Virus record (IMG/VR): IMGVR_UViG_3300030098_004287
Coordinates: 1 to 49,163 of that record
Reading direction: 5' to 3' (one strand)
Length of the DNA: 49,163 nt
Source: a virus
Below are positions 22,192 to 31,277 of the stretch, piece by piece. Under the pieces are notes generated by a model, which saw nothing but the letters and a program-made list of their open reading frames with translations, was not told the DNA's origin and made no database searches. A program made the position numbers and the translations under genes. Numbering within the stretch: position 1 is the stretch's first letter; the number at the start of each line of letters is the position of its first letter.

Positions 22192-25128
22192 ATGGCATCA
22201 AAAAAAATACATTTTATAGATGATTTTTCAAAGGGGATGAACGACAATTCGTCCCCTAGAAAGATAGATACAGGTCAAATTTCTTATGCACAAGAAGTTC
22301 AGTTTTCAGAGCATGGTAAGATTGTTCCTATGGGTAGAAGTAAAAACTATTACAGCGATGATAGTAATTTTTCTTCTGTAAATAGAGAAGTTACTCCAGG
22401 CTATGGATTAGGACATTTTAATTCTGGATATTCTATGGCAGGAAGTGGCACATCATCTATATCAACTGCTATTACTACTCAAGCTACTCCAGGAGAATAT
22501 GCTTATACTATATTAGATATAAATGAAATAGCATGGAATCATACTCTTACAGGACTTTCTCATCAAGGTCAACAAGCATTTTTTCAAGATGTAAGTGAAG
22601 CCATGGCTAATAATAATGGCGTTAAACCATTTACATTTACTATGGCTTTAAGTGGTGGTGAAAGTTTAGGAAGCATATCTTATGATAGAGGTAGTCTAGT
22701 AAGTGCAGAAGATACAAGTTCAAATTCAAGTTGGGATTGGAAACATGCTATATATCAAAATGATTATTTAGGATTATTTGGTGAAATTAATCCTCCTAAT
22801 ACTGGTTCAGACACTAGTCCAACAGGAGGGGCTGCATCTTTAGCAACTCTTTTAGCTGCTGAAATTAATACTACTAGTAGTAATGTTCAAGCTTATGGTA
22901 ATTATCCAAGTAGAGGAATGGTGAGTGTTTGGGCTGAAGATGTAGGAACAACACTTAATGGTCAATTTGTGAATTTAACAATAACAAATAACGCTGGGAC
23001 GACTCCTTTTACTACTAATAATAATAATGCTAGTGCTGCATTTGAAGGACATTTAGAACATACTTGGAACAATGTATCTAATACTCCTGTAGAATTTCCA
23101 GTATCTGGGTCATTAGCTGGAGGAGCTGCAGCAACTACTCATGTAGTAACGTTAACTATAGATAGTGTAGATGCTTCTACTGCAACAGATTTTATGGTTA
23201 AAATAGGATGTATTGAAGGTTCAACTCATACTGAACGTACAGTTAAAACTACAATATCTGCAGGTACAAGTACTGCGGATGCTGCTGAAGCTATAAAAGA
23301 TGCTATATTAGCTGATAGTGATATAAAAATAGCAGATAATATTGCAGGAGCAGGTGCTACAAATAGTGACTTTGCAGTACGAGTTGGAAATACTGTAGTA
23401 TTAACTTCTGATGTTGCAGGCAATTTTGGATTTTTTACTTGTGGAGCTTGGGTAAATGTAGTTGTACCTAATAATGCAGATGATGAATATGTTGCATTAA
23501 TGGCTAATGATGGGTTTTTAAATGTATTATCTAAAAATGTAGGCACTTGGATAGGTTCTGCTAATTTTTTAGGAACTTCTGGAAACGATTCAGCTATATG
23601 GAGCAATGCTAACCCAAAAACACAATACTATGCTATGAATGGTGCATTAAGAATGTACGATATAGATTTAAGTCATACTGCTAATAATAATAAAGTTTTA
23701 TTGCCTGTAAATCAAACAGGATTATTTAATGGTACAGGAGGTGCTACTTTAAGTATACAAAAATGGGTACTGGTTGACCAAGATGTTGACTGGGCATATA
23801 CATTTGAAAGTAATAGTAAAGGTCTTCGTACAGCAGCAGATAGTTCAGTAGCTGCTTCACCTGCTAATAAAAAAATGGAAATTAAAATTGAAACTGACGG
23901 AAATGCAAATCAAGAGCCCGCTGAAGGTATGTGGGGTGGAGCAGGAGCAGAAAAATTTGCTTTCTTTGCAAGTGCAGTATATTATGATGGTAGTGAAACA
24001 TTGCCAGACCATCAATTTACATTTAATTCTGGTTCAGATAAATATCTATCTTTTGATTATCAAAGATTAAAAATAACAGTACATGCAAATCCAGGTGCTA
24101 TAGATACAGAAGCTAATTATATTGCTGGTCTTAGAGTAAAAGCATTTAATATATACTGGTCTACTGAAAAAGATGGATATGGTGAAAAGAATTTATTATG
24201 CACTATTGATTTTAAAGATGGTTTAATAAGAGAAGATGGTGGCTCAACATTAGGTTGGATACAAAGTAGTGGAGCAGGAGTTAAAGTATCAGATGGTACT
24301 AATGCTTATGCTATTATTGATAATCCTGTAGAGATTAATACATTCCAAACTAGAAACTTTTATGATTATAAAGGTCAAACTCTTAAAGCTAAGTATAAAA
24401 CCGCAACTGTAGCAGGTAGAAGAGCCTTTATAGGACATGTTCTTGTAGATGGAGTAGAGTATAACGATAGAATTATTTATTCGCCATTAAACCAATTTGA
24501 CGTATTTCCACATCCTGATAATATTTTACAAACTACTAGTAGTGATGGTAGTAATATAACTGCATTAGCTAATACAGGTGATAGGCTTTTTGAATTTAAA
24601 CAAAACAGATTATATATACATAATATATCTTCTGGCGACCCTAGTACATTTTATTTAGAGGCAACATTGCCTTTTTATGGAGTAGAAGGAGAAAATCAAG
24701 TTGTAAATACACCAGGAGGTTTGTTTTGGTGTAATAATATATCTGCATATTATTATGATGGAGACCCTGCTAATATTAAAGATTTAAGATATTATGAATC
24801 TGATGATAAAGAAATTAAAAGAATATCTGATAGTACATGGAGTACTTATTACTCTGCTGATAGTGCTGTAGGATATGATGGTAATAGTAATACAATTATA
24901 TTAAAAGAAGGCACAACAGGAGATGATGGTTGTGGTAAAATAATGCAATACGATATAGCTAATGATGCATGGGCTGTAGGTTCAAAATATAAATACAGCA
25001 ATACAGCTGATGCTAGTAATTTTATTAATTTAAATAATGGTTCTTTAATTAATGCAGTATCAGCTCAAAGTGGAAATGGGAATATTCCTACAATTATAGA
25101 ACCTCAAGCAGGAGATTCAGCAGTCTAA
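22192..25128 (+). CDS. Tail nozzle / stabilisation protein (beta-propeller, 978 aa)
   Basis: The N-terminal IDDFSKGMNDNSSPRKIDTG, with VQFSEHGKIVPM shortly after, matches the opening of podovirus nozzle proteins (the T7 gp12 and P22 gp10 role). The C-terminal part (about 740-960) has repeated blades such as NDRIIYSPLNQFDVFP, DRLFEFKQNRLYIHNI and GGLFWCNNISAYYYDG, consistent with a beta-propeller that closes the tail. A long Ser/Thr/Ala-rich insertion (about 60-480) is unusual and may be an extra decoration domain. AAAGG lies before the ATG, and a TAATG overlap links it to the next gene. Confidence 0.75.
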   Translation: MASKKIHFIDDFSKGMNDNSSPRKIDTGQISYAQEVQFSEHGKIVPMGRSKNYYSDDSNFSSVNREVTPGYGLGHFNSGYSMAGSGTSSISTAITTQATPGEYAYTILDINEIAWNHTLTGLSHQGQQAFFQDVSEAMANNNGVKPFTFTMALSGGESLGSISYDRGSLVSAEDTSSNSSWDWKHAIYQNDYLGLFGEINPPNTGSDTSPTGGAASLATLLAAEINTTSSNVQAYGNYPSRGMVSVWAEDVGTTLNGQFVNLTITNNAGTTPFTTNNNNASAAFEGHLEHTWNNVSNTPVEFPVSGSLAGGAAATTHVVTLTIDSVDASTATDFMVKIGCIEGSTHTERTVKTTISAGTSTADAAEAIKDAILADSDIKIADNIAGAGATNSDFAVRVGNTVVLTSDVAGNFGFFTCGAWVNVVVPNNADDEYVALMANDGFLNVLSKNVGTWIGSANFLGTSGNDSAIWSNANPKTQYYAMNGALRMYDIDLSHTANNNKVLLPVNQTGLFNGTGGATLSIQKWVLVDQDVDWAYTFESNSKGLRTAADSSVAASPANKKMEIKIETDGNANQEPAEGMWGGAGAEKFAFFASAVYYDGSETLPDHQFTFNSGSDKYLSFDYQRLKITVHANPGAIDTEANYIAGLRVKAFNIYWSTEKDGYGEKNLLCTIDFKDGLIREDGGSTLGWIQSSGAGVKVSDGTNAYAIIDNPVEINTFQTRNFYDYKGQTLKAKYKTATVAGRRAFIGHVLVDGVEYNDRIIYSPLNQFDVFPHPDNILQTTSSDGSNITALANTGDRLFEFKQNRLYIHNISSGDPSTFYLEATLPFYGVEGENQVVNTPGGLFWCNNISAYYYDGDPANIKDLRYYESDDKEIKRISDSTWSTYYSADSAVGYDGNSNTIILKEGTTGDDGCGKIMQYDIANDAWAVGSKYKYSNTADASNFINLNNGSLINAVSAQSGNGNIPTIIEPQAGDSAV

Positions 25129-25544
25129 TGCCTACACCTATAAAAGAAACAATATTTAAAACTTGGGATAATACTCCATATCCTACACAACAATCTCATT
25201 TTACAACTAAAATGTATTCATTTGGTGGACCTGGAGGTAAAAAAAATATACATAAAATATATTTAACAGCTACAGCTGGTATAGCTAAACTACATGTATA
25301 TTACAGAACTGAATTAAGTCCTACTGAAGAATGGCGACAATTTGGAACTGTAAATATATCGAGTACTGATGGAGATACTTATGAGCTTCTTCCAGACATT
25401 CCTTCTAATTTAAAAGGAGTTAATAGTATACAATTTTTATTTAGTCTTTGGTCAACTGCAAGTAGTGGTTTAAATGTTTTAACAATAGATGATATTAATA
25501 TTGTATATAGAGCATTTAGACAATTAAGTATAGAAGAAGATTAA
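25128..25544 (+). CDS. Nozzle-associated beta-sandwich protein (138 aa)
   Basis: An all-beta protein with an IHKIYLTATAGIAKLHVYYR hairpin and a repeated strand pattern ending in LTIDDINIVYRAFR. This resembles the jelly-roll domains that some nozzle and tail proteins carry at their C-terminus, so it may be a detached partner of the preceding nozzle protein. The gene is coupled by TAATG to it and lies one base before the tail-fibre gene. No catalytic motif. Confidence 0.6.
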   Translation: MPTPIKETIFKTWDNTPYPTQQSHFTTKMYSFGGPGGKKNIHKIYLTATAGIAKLHVYYRTELSPTEEWRQFGTVNISSTDGDTYELLPDIPSNLKGVNSIQFLFSLWSTASSGLNVLTIDDINIVYRAFRQLSIEED

Positions 25545-25545
25545 A

Positions 25546-27846
25546 ATGTCTACTAGAAATACAGCTAAAAATCTACAAAATACTAAACAAGCTATTATAA
25601 AAAGATTTAAACATCCACCTGGTCCTGGTATAGGAAAAGATGGTGATTTAGGAATAGCAATGGTCCCTAGAAAGGGACTTCATTTTTTCCATAAGTATGG
25701 AGGACAATGGTATGGTATTAGAATGGATAGAGTTATTAATACCGAACAAGATGATAGAAGAGTTGTAATACCAGGCGGTGAAACTAAAGAAAATGGTGAA
25801 CTTGCTTACAATGGTGGTAAAGTTCAAATACAAACAAGCGATGCAACTCGTAAAGAATTATATAGAGCAGGTGGTACTAATGTAGCTATAGCAGATGGTG
25901 GAACAAATGCTGATACAGCAGATGGAGCATTAGATAATTTAGGTGGTACAACTGTTGGTAAAAATTTATTTAAAGCTACAAATGAAGCAAATGCACGTTC
26001 TGCTATTAGTGTAGATGCTGCAGGTACAGATAATTCTACCCCTGTCACAATAGCATCAGGAAAAGATTACATATCATTATCAGGACAAGAACTAACTCTT
26101 GGCAACATAGATTTAACAAGTGATGTTACAGGAACATTACCTGTAGGCAATACAGAGGCTAAATGCACAGATGCTAATGCTGACCAAACAAGTGCCAATA
26201 ATGCTGCATCTGCTACTGTATTAGAGACTGCTAGAGATATAGGCGGAGTAAGTTTTAATGGTTCTGCATCTATAAATCTTCCAGGAGTCAATACAGCAGG
26301 TAATCAAAATACTTCAGGCAATGCTGATACTGCTACGTTAGCAGCAAAAGCTACTGGAATTAATACTACTTCTAATGGATTTGTTAAAACTGGTAGTGGT
26401 GATGGAACTATTTCTGTTAGTGCAAATGTAGACATGGCAAATGATGTGACTGGAACTTTACCCGTAGGTAATGGAGGAACAGGATTAACTGATATAAGTA
26501 CATTATTAAATTCTAATACAACTAAAAACGATGTAGGACTATCTGCTGTATTAAATAGAGCACAAATACAAACTTTTGAGCAAGCTGGAGTGCCTACTTC
26601 TACAGCTGCTGGAGATTTGTGGATTGATACTGATGATGACAATAAATTATATATAGCTGCAGCAGCAGGCAGTGATGAAATAAAAGCAGGTGAATGGGTA
26701 TTATATAAAACTTATGCAGCTAAAACTGAAGCATTAGCTAGTGCTGTTAATATAGGTGGAGTATCTTTTGATGGAAGTAGTAATATAGATTTACCTGGAG
26801 TTAATACAGCGGGCAATCAAAATACTAGTGGTATTGCAGCAAAGGCTACTAATATTAATACAAGCGATAATGGGTTTGTAAAGACGGGTAGTAGCAATGG
26901 AACTGTGTCTATTAGTTCTCAAGTAGATTTAACAAGTGATGTTACAGGAACATTACCTACAAGCAATACAGCAGCTAAAGTTACAGAGGTTGATGGAAAT
27001 ACTGGGGCTGTTACTGCAGCCGAAATTAAAGCCACTGCTTTGACAGATGCTACTGCAGGTACATTAACTGCATCTAAAGCTATTGTTGTAGATAGCAACA
27101 GTAGAATAGATACATTAAAAGCAGAAGGTGTTACGGTAGGAACTGGTAGTGGTCATGCTGTAATTACATCAGAAGGCGATTATAATATTAGTTTAAAAAC
27201 TGGAAACAGCGATACTGGAACCATTAGTATTATAGATGGAGCTGATGAAGCTATTAATCTTGCTCCTAATGGAACTGGAGTTATAAGAGTTGGTGGTGGA
27301 AGTAACGCAGGACATATTACAACTAAGAATGCACAAGATTTAAAATTAAGTACTAATGACGATACTAATAGCGGTACAATTACAATTACAGATGGAGCTA
27401 CTGGAGATATTACAATTGCTCCTCAAAGAAATACAGTTACTGCTTCACCTATTGGTTTTACACATGTAACTACAGATGGGGGGAGTACGGGAAATGTTAC
27501 TGATGTTCCAATAAATTTTGCAACAAGTGGGAATAAATATAGATTAACTTTTACTGGGGGAACGCAAACATTTACTAATGTTCAATTAGTTTTTCCTTCG
27601 GGGATATCAGGTAATTTTACGTTAATAGTAAAAACACATAGTAGTGTTTCTACAAATGCTATTACTAATTATCTTGCTTATGTTGGAGATACATCAACTG
27701 CCGCTACTGTTAATGCTGTAATTTGGCCAGGAGGTTCAAAGCCTACTATTACTAATACAGCAGACAGAACTGACATAATTAGTTTTTATTGGGATTCTGA
27801 TGCTCAAGCAGCATATGGAGTTATAACGCAAGATTTTTCAGTATAA
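25546..27846 (+). CDS. Tail fibre protein with internal repeats (766 aa)
   Basis: Recognisable as a trimeric tail fibre from the recurring module DVTGTLPVGN (three variants near residues 195-450, one followed by GGTG) and from the pair GVNTAGNQNTSGNADT and GVNTAGNQNTSGIAAK within GVSFxGSxxINLPG units, both repeated about 160 residues apart. Such repeats fold as shaft beta structures. The first 100 residues, including a GPGIGKDGDLGI segment, probably attach to the virion. The last 130 residues (VPINFATSGNKYRLTF, WPGGSKPTITNTADRTDIIS) form the kind of distal domain common in marine-phage fibres. Confidence 0.8.
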   Translation: MSTRNTAKNLQNTKQAIIKRFKHPPGPGIGKDGDLGIAMVPRKGLHFFHKYGGQWYGIRMDRVINTEQDDRRVVIPGGETKENGELAYNGGKVQIQTSDATRKELYRAGGTNVAIADGGTNADTADGALDNLGGTTVGKNLFKATNEANARSAISVDAAGTDNSTPVTIASGKDYISLSGQELTLGNIDLTSDVTGTLPVGNTEAKCTDANADQTSANNAASATVLETARDIGGVSFNGSASINLPGVNTAGNQNTSGNADTATLAAKATGINTTSNGFVKTGSGDGTISVSANVDMANDVTGTLPVGNGGTGLTDISTLLNSNTTKNDVGLSAVLNRAQIQTFEQAGVPTSTAAGDLWIDTDDDNKLYIAAAAGSDEIKAGEWVLYKTYAAKTEALASAVNIGGVSFDGSSNIDLPGVNTAGNQNTSGIAAKATNINTSDNGFVKTGSSNGTVSISSQVDLTSDVTGTLPTSNTAAKVTEVDGNTGAVTAAEIKATALTDATAGTLTASKAIVVDSNSRIDTLKAEGVTVGTGSGHAVITSEGDYNISLKTGNSDTGTISIIDGADEAINLAPNGTGVIRVGGGSNAGHITTKNAQDLKLSTNDDTNSGTITITDGATGDITIAPQRNTVTASPIGFTHVTTDGGSTGNVTDVPINFATSGNKYRLTFTGGTQTFTNVQLVFPSGISGNFTLIVKTHSSVSTNAITNYLAYVGDTSTAATVNAVIWPGGSKPTITNTADRTDIISFYWDSDAQAAYGVITQDFSV

Positions 27847-28397
27847 TGGCATTTAAAGATAACACATTAGAATTTAGCGATACTCAAATCTTTGATGTAG
27901 AGTCAGGGATGGAAGTAATGATGTTTTGGGAAGCTCCTATAATGCAAAAAGCTGCAGAATATACATCACATAACAATGGAGATGTGCTTGAAATAGGATT
28001 TGGTATGGGTATATGTGCTAATTATATACAAGAACAAGGTGTAAATAGCCATACAATAATTGAAATACATCCACAGATTTTAGAGAAGTTAAATGACTGG
28101 GCTAGTGGCAAGTCTAATGTAACAATAATTGAGGGAGATTGGGCTAATTTGAGCCTTACAGACACATATGATGGTATCTTTCTAGATACATTTGGAGATG
28201 ATAATTTGGATAGCTTTAAAACATTTGCATTAGAACGTATTAAATCAGGTGGTAAAATAACATATTGGAATAATGAGCCTACTGAAAATAATAAATATGC
28301 ATTTGATTCTATATCATATGAGCAGATAAATGTAACTCCTGATGAAAATCTATACTTTGATAGTAATGTTTATTATATGCCAAAGGTAGTAGTGTAA
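27846..28397 (+). CDS. GAMT-like SAM-dependent methyltransferase (183 aa)
   Basis: Class I methyltransferase with motif I VLEIGFGMG (47-55), the acidic end of strand 2 in IIEIHP (Glu73), and a YDGIFLDTF motif (108-116). The pattern VMMFWEAPIM (24-33) followed by LEIGFGMG matches the guanidinoacetate N-methyltransferase/RMT2 group very well. In GAMT the WE glutamate and the YDT aspartate hold the guanidino group, and here Glu29 and Asp114 sit in those places. The gene lies between two fibre-type genes with TAATG overlaps on both sides, so it is part of the late operon. Substrate unknown: a metabolite, or an arginine of a virion or host protein. Confidence 0.8.
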   Translation: MAFKDNTLEFSDTQIFDVESGMEVMMFWEAPIMQKAAEYTSHNNGDVLEIGFGMGICANYIQEQGVNSHTIIEIHPQILEKLNDWASGKSNVTIIEGDWANLSLTDTYDGIFLDTFGDDNLDSFKTFALERIKSGGKITYWNNEPTENNKYAFDSISYEQINVTPDENLYFDSNVYYMPKVVV

Positions 28398-29053
28398 TGC
28401 CTACTGAAATAATATATTCTACTACTGGAGGAGATGGCTATGTAGGTAAAACTTCATCTACATATGCTGGTGCAAGAGATGCAACTACAGGAAGCTTTGG
28501 AAGTAATAGTTTGACTGCAAATTCATATGGAATTAGGTCTTCAGTAAGTACTGCAAGAGGAACTACATCATATGTAATATCAAGGTCGTTTTTTTATTTT
28601 AATACATCTACTATTACAACAGCTCCTGATTCTGGTATATTAAAAGTACGTGGAAGAACATTTGGAAACTCTGATGTTGCATGTGTTAAAGCAACTCATG
28701 GAGTAAGTTTAACCACTGCTGATTTTGATGCTATAACAGGATGGCAAACAGGAGTAAATAATCAATCGAATGTGACTCATTATGCAAATGTATTAACATC
28801 ATGGAATATTAATAATTTTAATAATTTTACATTAAATAGCGATGCATTAGTAGATATTAGGTCAAACAATACATTTCAAGTCTGTTTGTTAGATTTTCCA
28901 GCCGATTTAAGAAATGCTGCACCAACATCAAGTTCTAATTATAGTGGTCTTTGGTATGCAGATTATGGTAATACTGCTTACTGGCCACATTTAGATTTAA
29001 CAATGCCAGATGATGTGTCGACAGATGCTATATTTTTTGGAGCAAATTTTTAG
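28397..29053 (+). CDS. Fibre-type or receptor-binding beta protein (218 aa)
   Basis: Beta-sandwich protein with an SRSFFYFNTSTITTAPDSGI-like opening and many aromatic residues, similar in style to the DNRLRE/CBM-like domains of adhesins and distal fibre domains. No catalytic signature. It overlaps the methyltransferase gene by TAATG. Likely an appendage or receptor-binding component, based on composition and context. A 53-base AT-rich gap follows, with a TGTTATATT sequence that may be an extended -10 promoter for the ejection-protein genes. Confidence 0.6.
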   Translation: MPTEIIYSTTGGDGYVGKTSSTYAGARDATTGSFGSNSLTANSYGIRSSVSTARGTTSYVISRSFFYFNTSTITTAPDSGILKVRGRTFGNSDVACVKATHGVSLTTADFDAITGWQTGVNNQSNVTHYANVLTSWNINNFNNFTLNSDALVDIRSNNTFQVCLLDFPADLRNAAPTSSSNYSGLWYADYGNTAYWPHLDLTMPDDVSTDAIFFGANF

Positions 29054-29106
29054 TATGAATATTTTAAGAATCTTGTTATATTACATTGATAAAAAGGATA
29101 AAAATT

Positions 29107-29985
29107 ATGTCAACTGCATTAATAGAAAGAAATGAAAGACTTGAGAGAGAACGTTGGGAAAGAGAACGTTTAAGGAAATCTGAGAATCAAGTTAAGCCTG
29201 GTTCTGTTGCAGGTAATACAGCTTCTATAGCAATGACAGCAAGTAAGATATACAATGAAACCCAAGAAGGTATATTAAAACAATCAGGATTATTTGACGT
29301 AAAAGTAAATTATCAATTACCTGATGAAACATTTACAAAGATTCCTGTATTTGTTAGAAATGATATAGAAACTAAAGGTCCTGTTAAGGATATTTTTAAC
29401 ACTATGCTTACTAAGTCTGAAAATAGGTCTAAAGTTAATCCTGATTTTATAAAAGCATGGGAAGAAGGTAAAATATATGATAATGCAGGTAAAGTTATTG
29501 AGCCTATAAAATATGATACTTCAGGAAATGTTATTAGTGGTAAAGGTATTACTAAAAGTAATATGGATATATTTGAAGGAATAGATACTAAACTTGAAAC
29601 TTTAGGAGTAGATACTGAGGGAAAAGATATTTTTTCTCTTTTAAAGGAGCAATCAGAAAAGCCTCCAATTGGTTCAGAAGCAGCTAAAAAACTAAAGGCA
29701 GCTGAAAAACTTGCAAATCCTTCAAAGACATCAAAAGCAATTAAGGATATTACAGCTCCATATACATCAGGATTTGAAAAAGGTAGTAGCCTTATGGAAA
29801 AAGCTGGTAGTGCAGCTAGTATAGCAGCTGCAGCATATGGAGGCTATAGAGTAGTAAAAGAAGAAGACCCTATCGAGAAAGTTCATGGGTTTGTAAATAT
29901 GGTAACCCCTTATTTAATGGCAACAGGAAATCCAATTGCTATAGGAGCAGTTGCGTTGCATTCTATTTGGGATTGGTTAGATTAA
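29107..29985 (+). CDS. Putative internal virion (ejection) protein A (292 aa)
   Basis: I take ATG 29107 as start because AAAAAGGA lies about eight bases upstream; a TTG at 29086 in the same frame is less likely. The N-terminus is a highly charged helix (ERNERLERERWERERLRKSE), the middle is mixed, and the last 60 residues contain amphipathic, Ala/Gly-rich helices (AGSAASIAAAAYGG; VTPYLMATGNPIAIGAVAL). A membrane-active helix at one end and coiled coil at the other is typical of podovirus ejection proteins. It starts the block just before the giant proteins. No named family. Confidence 0.55.
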   Translation: MSTALIERNERLERERWERERLRKSENQVKPGSVAGNTASIAMTASKIYNETQEGILKQSGLFDVKVNYQLPDETFTKIPVFVRNDIETKGPVKDIFNTMLTKSENRSKVNPDFIKAWEEGKIYDNAGKVIEPIKYDTSGNVISGKGITKSNMDIFEGIDTKLETLGVDTEGKDIFSLLKEQSEKPPIGSEAAKKLKAAEKLANPSKTSKAIKDITAPYTSGFEKGSSLMEKAGSAASIAAAAYGGYRVVKEEDPIEKVHGFVNMVTPYLMATGNPIAIGAVALHSIWDWLD

Positions 29986-29998
29986 AGGAGAATTTTAA

Positions 29999-31264
29999 AT
30001 GGCAAGAGCGCATCATACAGTAGGAAAACCCTTTACTGAATTAAGAGAATCTGATAGTTGGACTACATCTGGGGCTAAAACAGATTCAAGAGCTTATCGT
30101 AAAGCTGAATATTTAACTGTACCAGGAGCTAGTCAATTAGGTGAATATGCAGGAACAAGTATAGGTGCTGGTCCTGGTGAATTAGGTTCAGGTAAAGCAT
30201 GGACTGCACCTTCTCAAGAAAAATTTGGTACTTCAAAGACACAAAGTACACACGTTACTGCAAGTAAATGGGATGAAGCGTTTAATCCAGCTTATGAAAA
30301 GATTTATTATACTGATATGTTTGATGCAGCTAAAGATTTTTATTTTAGAGAAAGAACTCCTCAGCAAATAATGGAAGAAACAGACCCTAGCTATGAAGGT
30401 AAATTACCTGGAGAAGCAGCAATATTGCCACATCAATCAATTTATGATTATGCTTATGGAGTTGACTCTCCATATCGAAATTTACAAGATATAAAGGAAA
30501 GTCAAGGAGAATTATTAGGAGAATATGCAGAAGGTATTGAAACTGAAGAGGAAGCTATTGATAAAGCTAAAGAATTATATAAAGAAAAAGAATCTGCCTT
30601 TGAAGATGAAAAAACTGCACAAGTTGCTTCAGGAATAAGTACAGAGCAATCAGCACAAGCTAGTATTGCAAAGCAAGGATATGAAATAGGTCCAGCTGAA
30701 AAGCAATTAGGATTAGCTGAAGAGGCAGGTGATGTTGAAATGGGCAAATTATATCAAAGAAAAAGAATGGCTCAAGAAGATAGACAAAGTGATATTACTA
30801 AAGCTGTAGAAAATATTGAAACTATGTATGAAGACGCAGAAACTGCTTATGGGGAAATAGAAGATGCTGATTATGAGTATGGAGGTATGTTTCAACAAGG
30901 CAGTCAATTTTGGCAGCAAGCAAAGGATGTTGTAGATGCAAGTAAGTTTAGAGTAGCAGAAGTTCAAAGTGCCACAGACGCAATGTATGCTAATGCTGTA
31001 GAAAGAGCTAAAAATTGGAGTGGTGCTCATCCTTATAGAGGAAGTGGTCCCTTACATTGGAAAGAATCTTCAGGTATGAGAAGCGAAAGAGACGAATTTT
31101 CAAGTTTTCTAGATACTGTTCAAACTAACATAAATGATTTAGCTAGTTTTTTCCCTAGTGCAGAAAATATAGGAGGAGCATCTGTTGCTCCATATCTCGA
31201 AGGTGGAGATTTTAGTTGGCTTGGTGAAGGATTTGACCCTGAAGCTTATTCTTATGACGATTAA
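29999..31264 (+). CDS. Putative internal virion protein B (421 aa)
   Basis: The protein begins with a Gly/Ser/Thr-rich stretch (1-100) and continues with long charged helices (about 180-330), for instance EKESAFEDEKTAQVASG and RKRMAQEDRQSDITKAVE. The end is aromatic and acidic. No enzymatic motif is seen. A good AAAGGAG is placed before the ATG. Size, helix content and position between the fibre genes and the giant virion genes point to an internal core or ejection component. Function inferred from context only. Confidence 0.55.
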   Translation: MARAHHTVGKPFTELRESDSWTTSGAKTDSRAYRKAEYLTVPGASQLGEYAGTSIGAGPGELGSGKAWTAPSQEKFGTSKTQSTHVTASKWDEAFNPAYEKIYYTDMFDAAKDFYFRERTPQQIMEETDPSYEGKLPGEAAILPHQSIYDYAYGVDSPYRNLQDIKESQGELLGEYAEGIETEEEAIDKAKELYKEKESAFEDEKTAQVASGISTEQSAQASIAKQGYEIGPAEKQLGLAEEAGDVEMGKLYQRKRMAQEDRQSDITKAVENIETMYEDAETAYGEIEDADYEYGGMFQQGSQFWQQAKDVVDASKFRVAEVQSATDAMYANAVERAKNWSGAHPYRGSGPLHWKESSGMRSERDEFSSFLDTVQTNINDLASFFPSAENIGGASVAPYLEGGDFSWLGEGFDPEAYSYDD

Positions 31265-31277
31265 TAGGAGCGAATAA

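Noticed and set aside
26200-26960. Repeats in the fibre gene as CRISPR-like or mobile elements
   Set aside because: The repeats are in frame, diverged at DNA level, and correspond to the known DVTGTLP fibre shaft modules.
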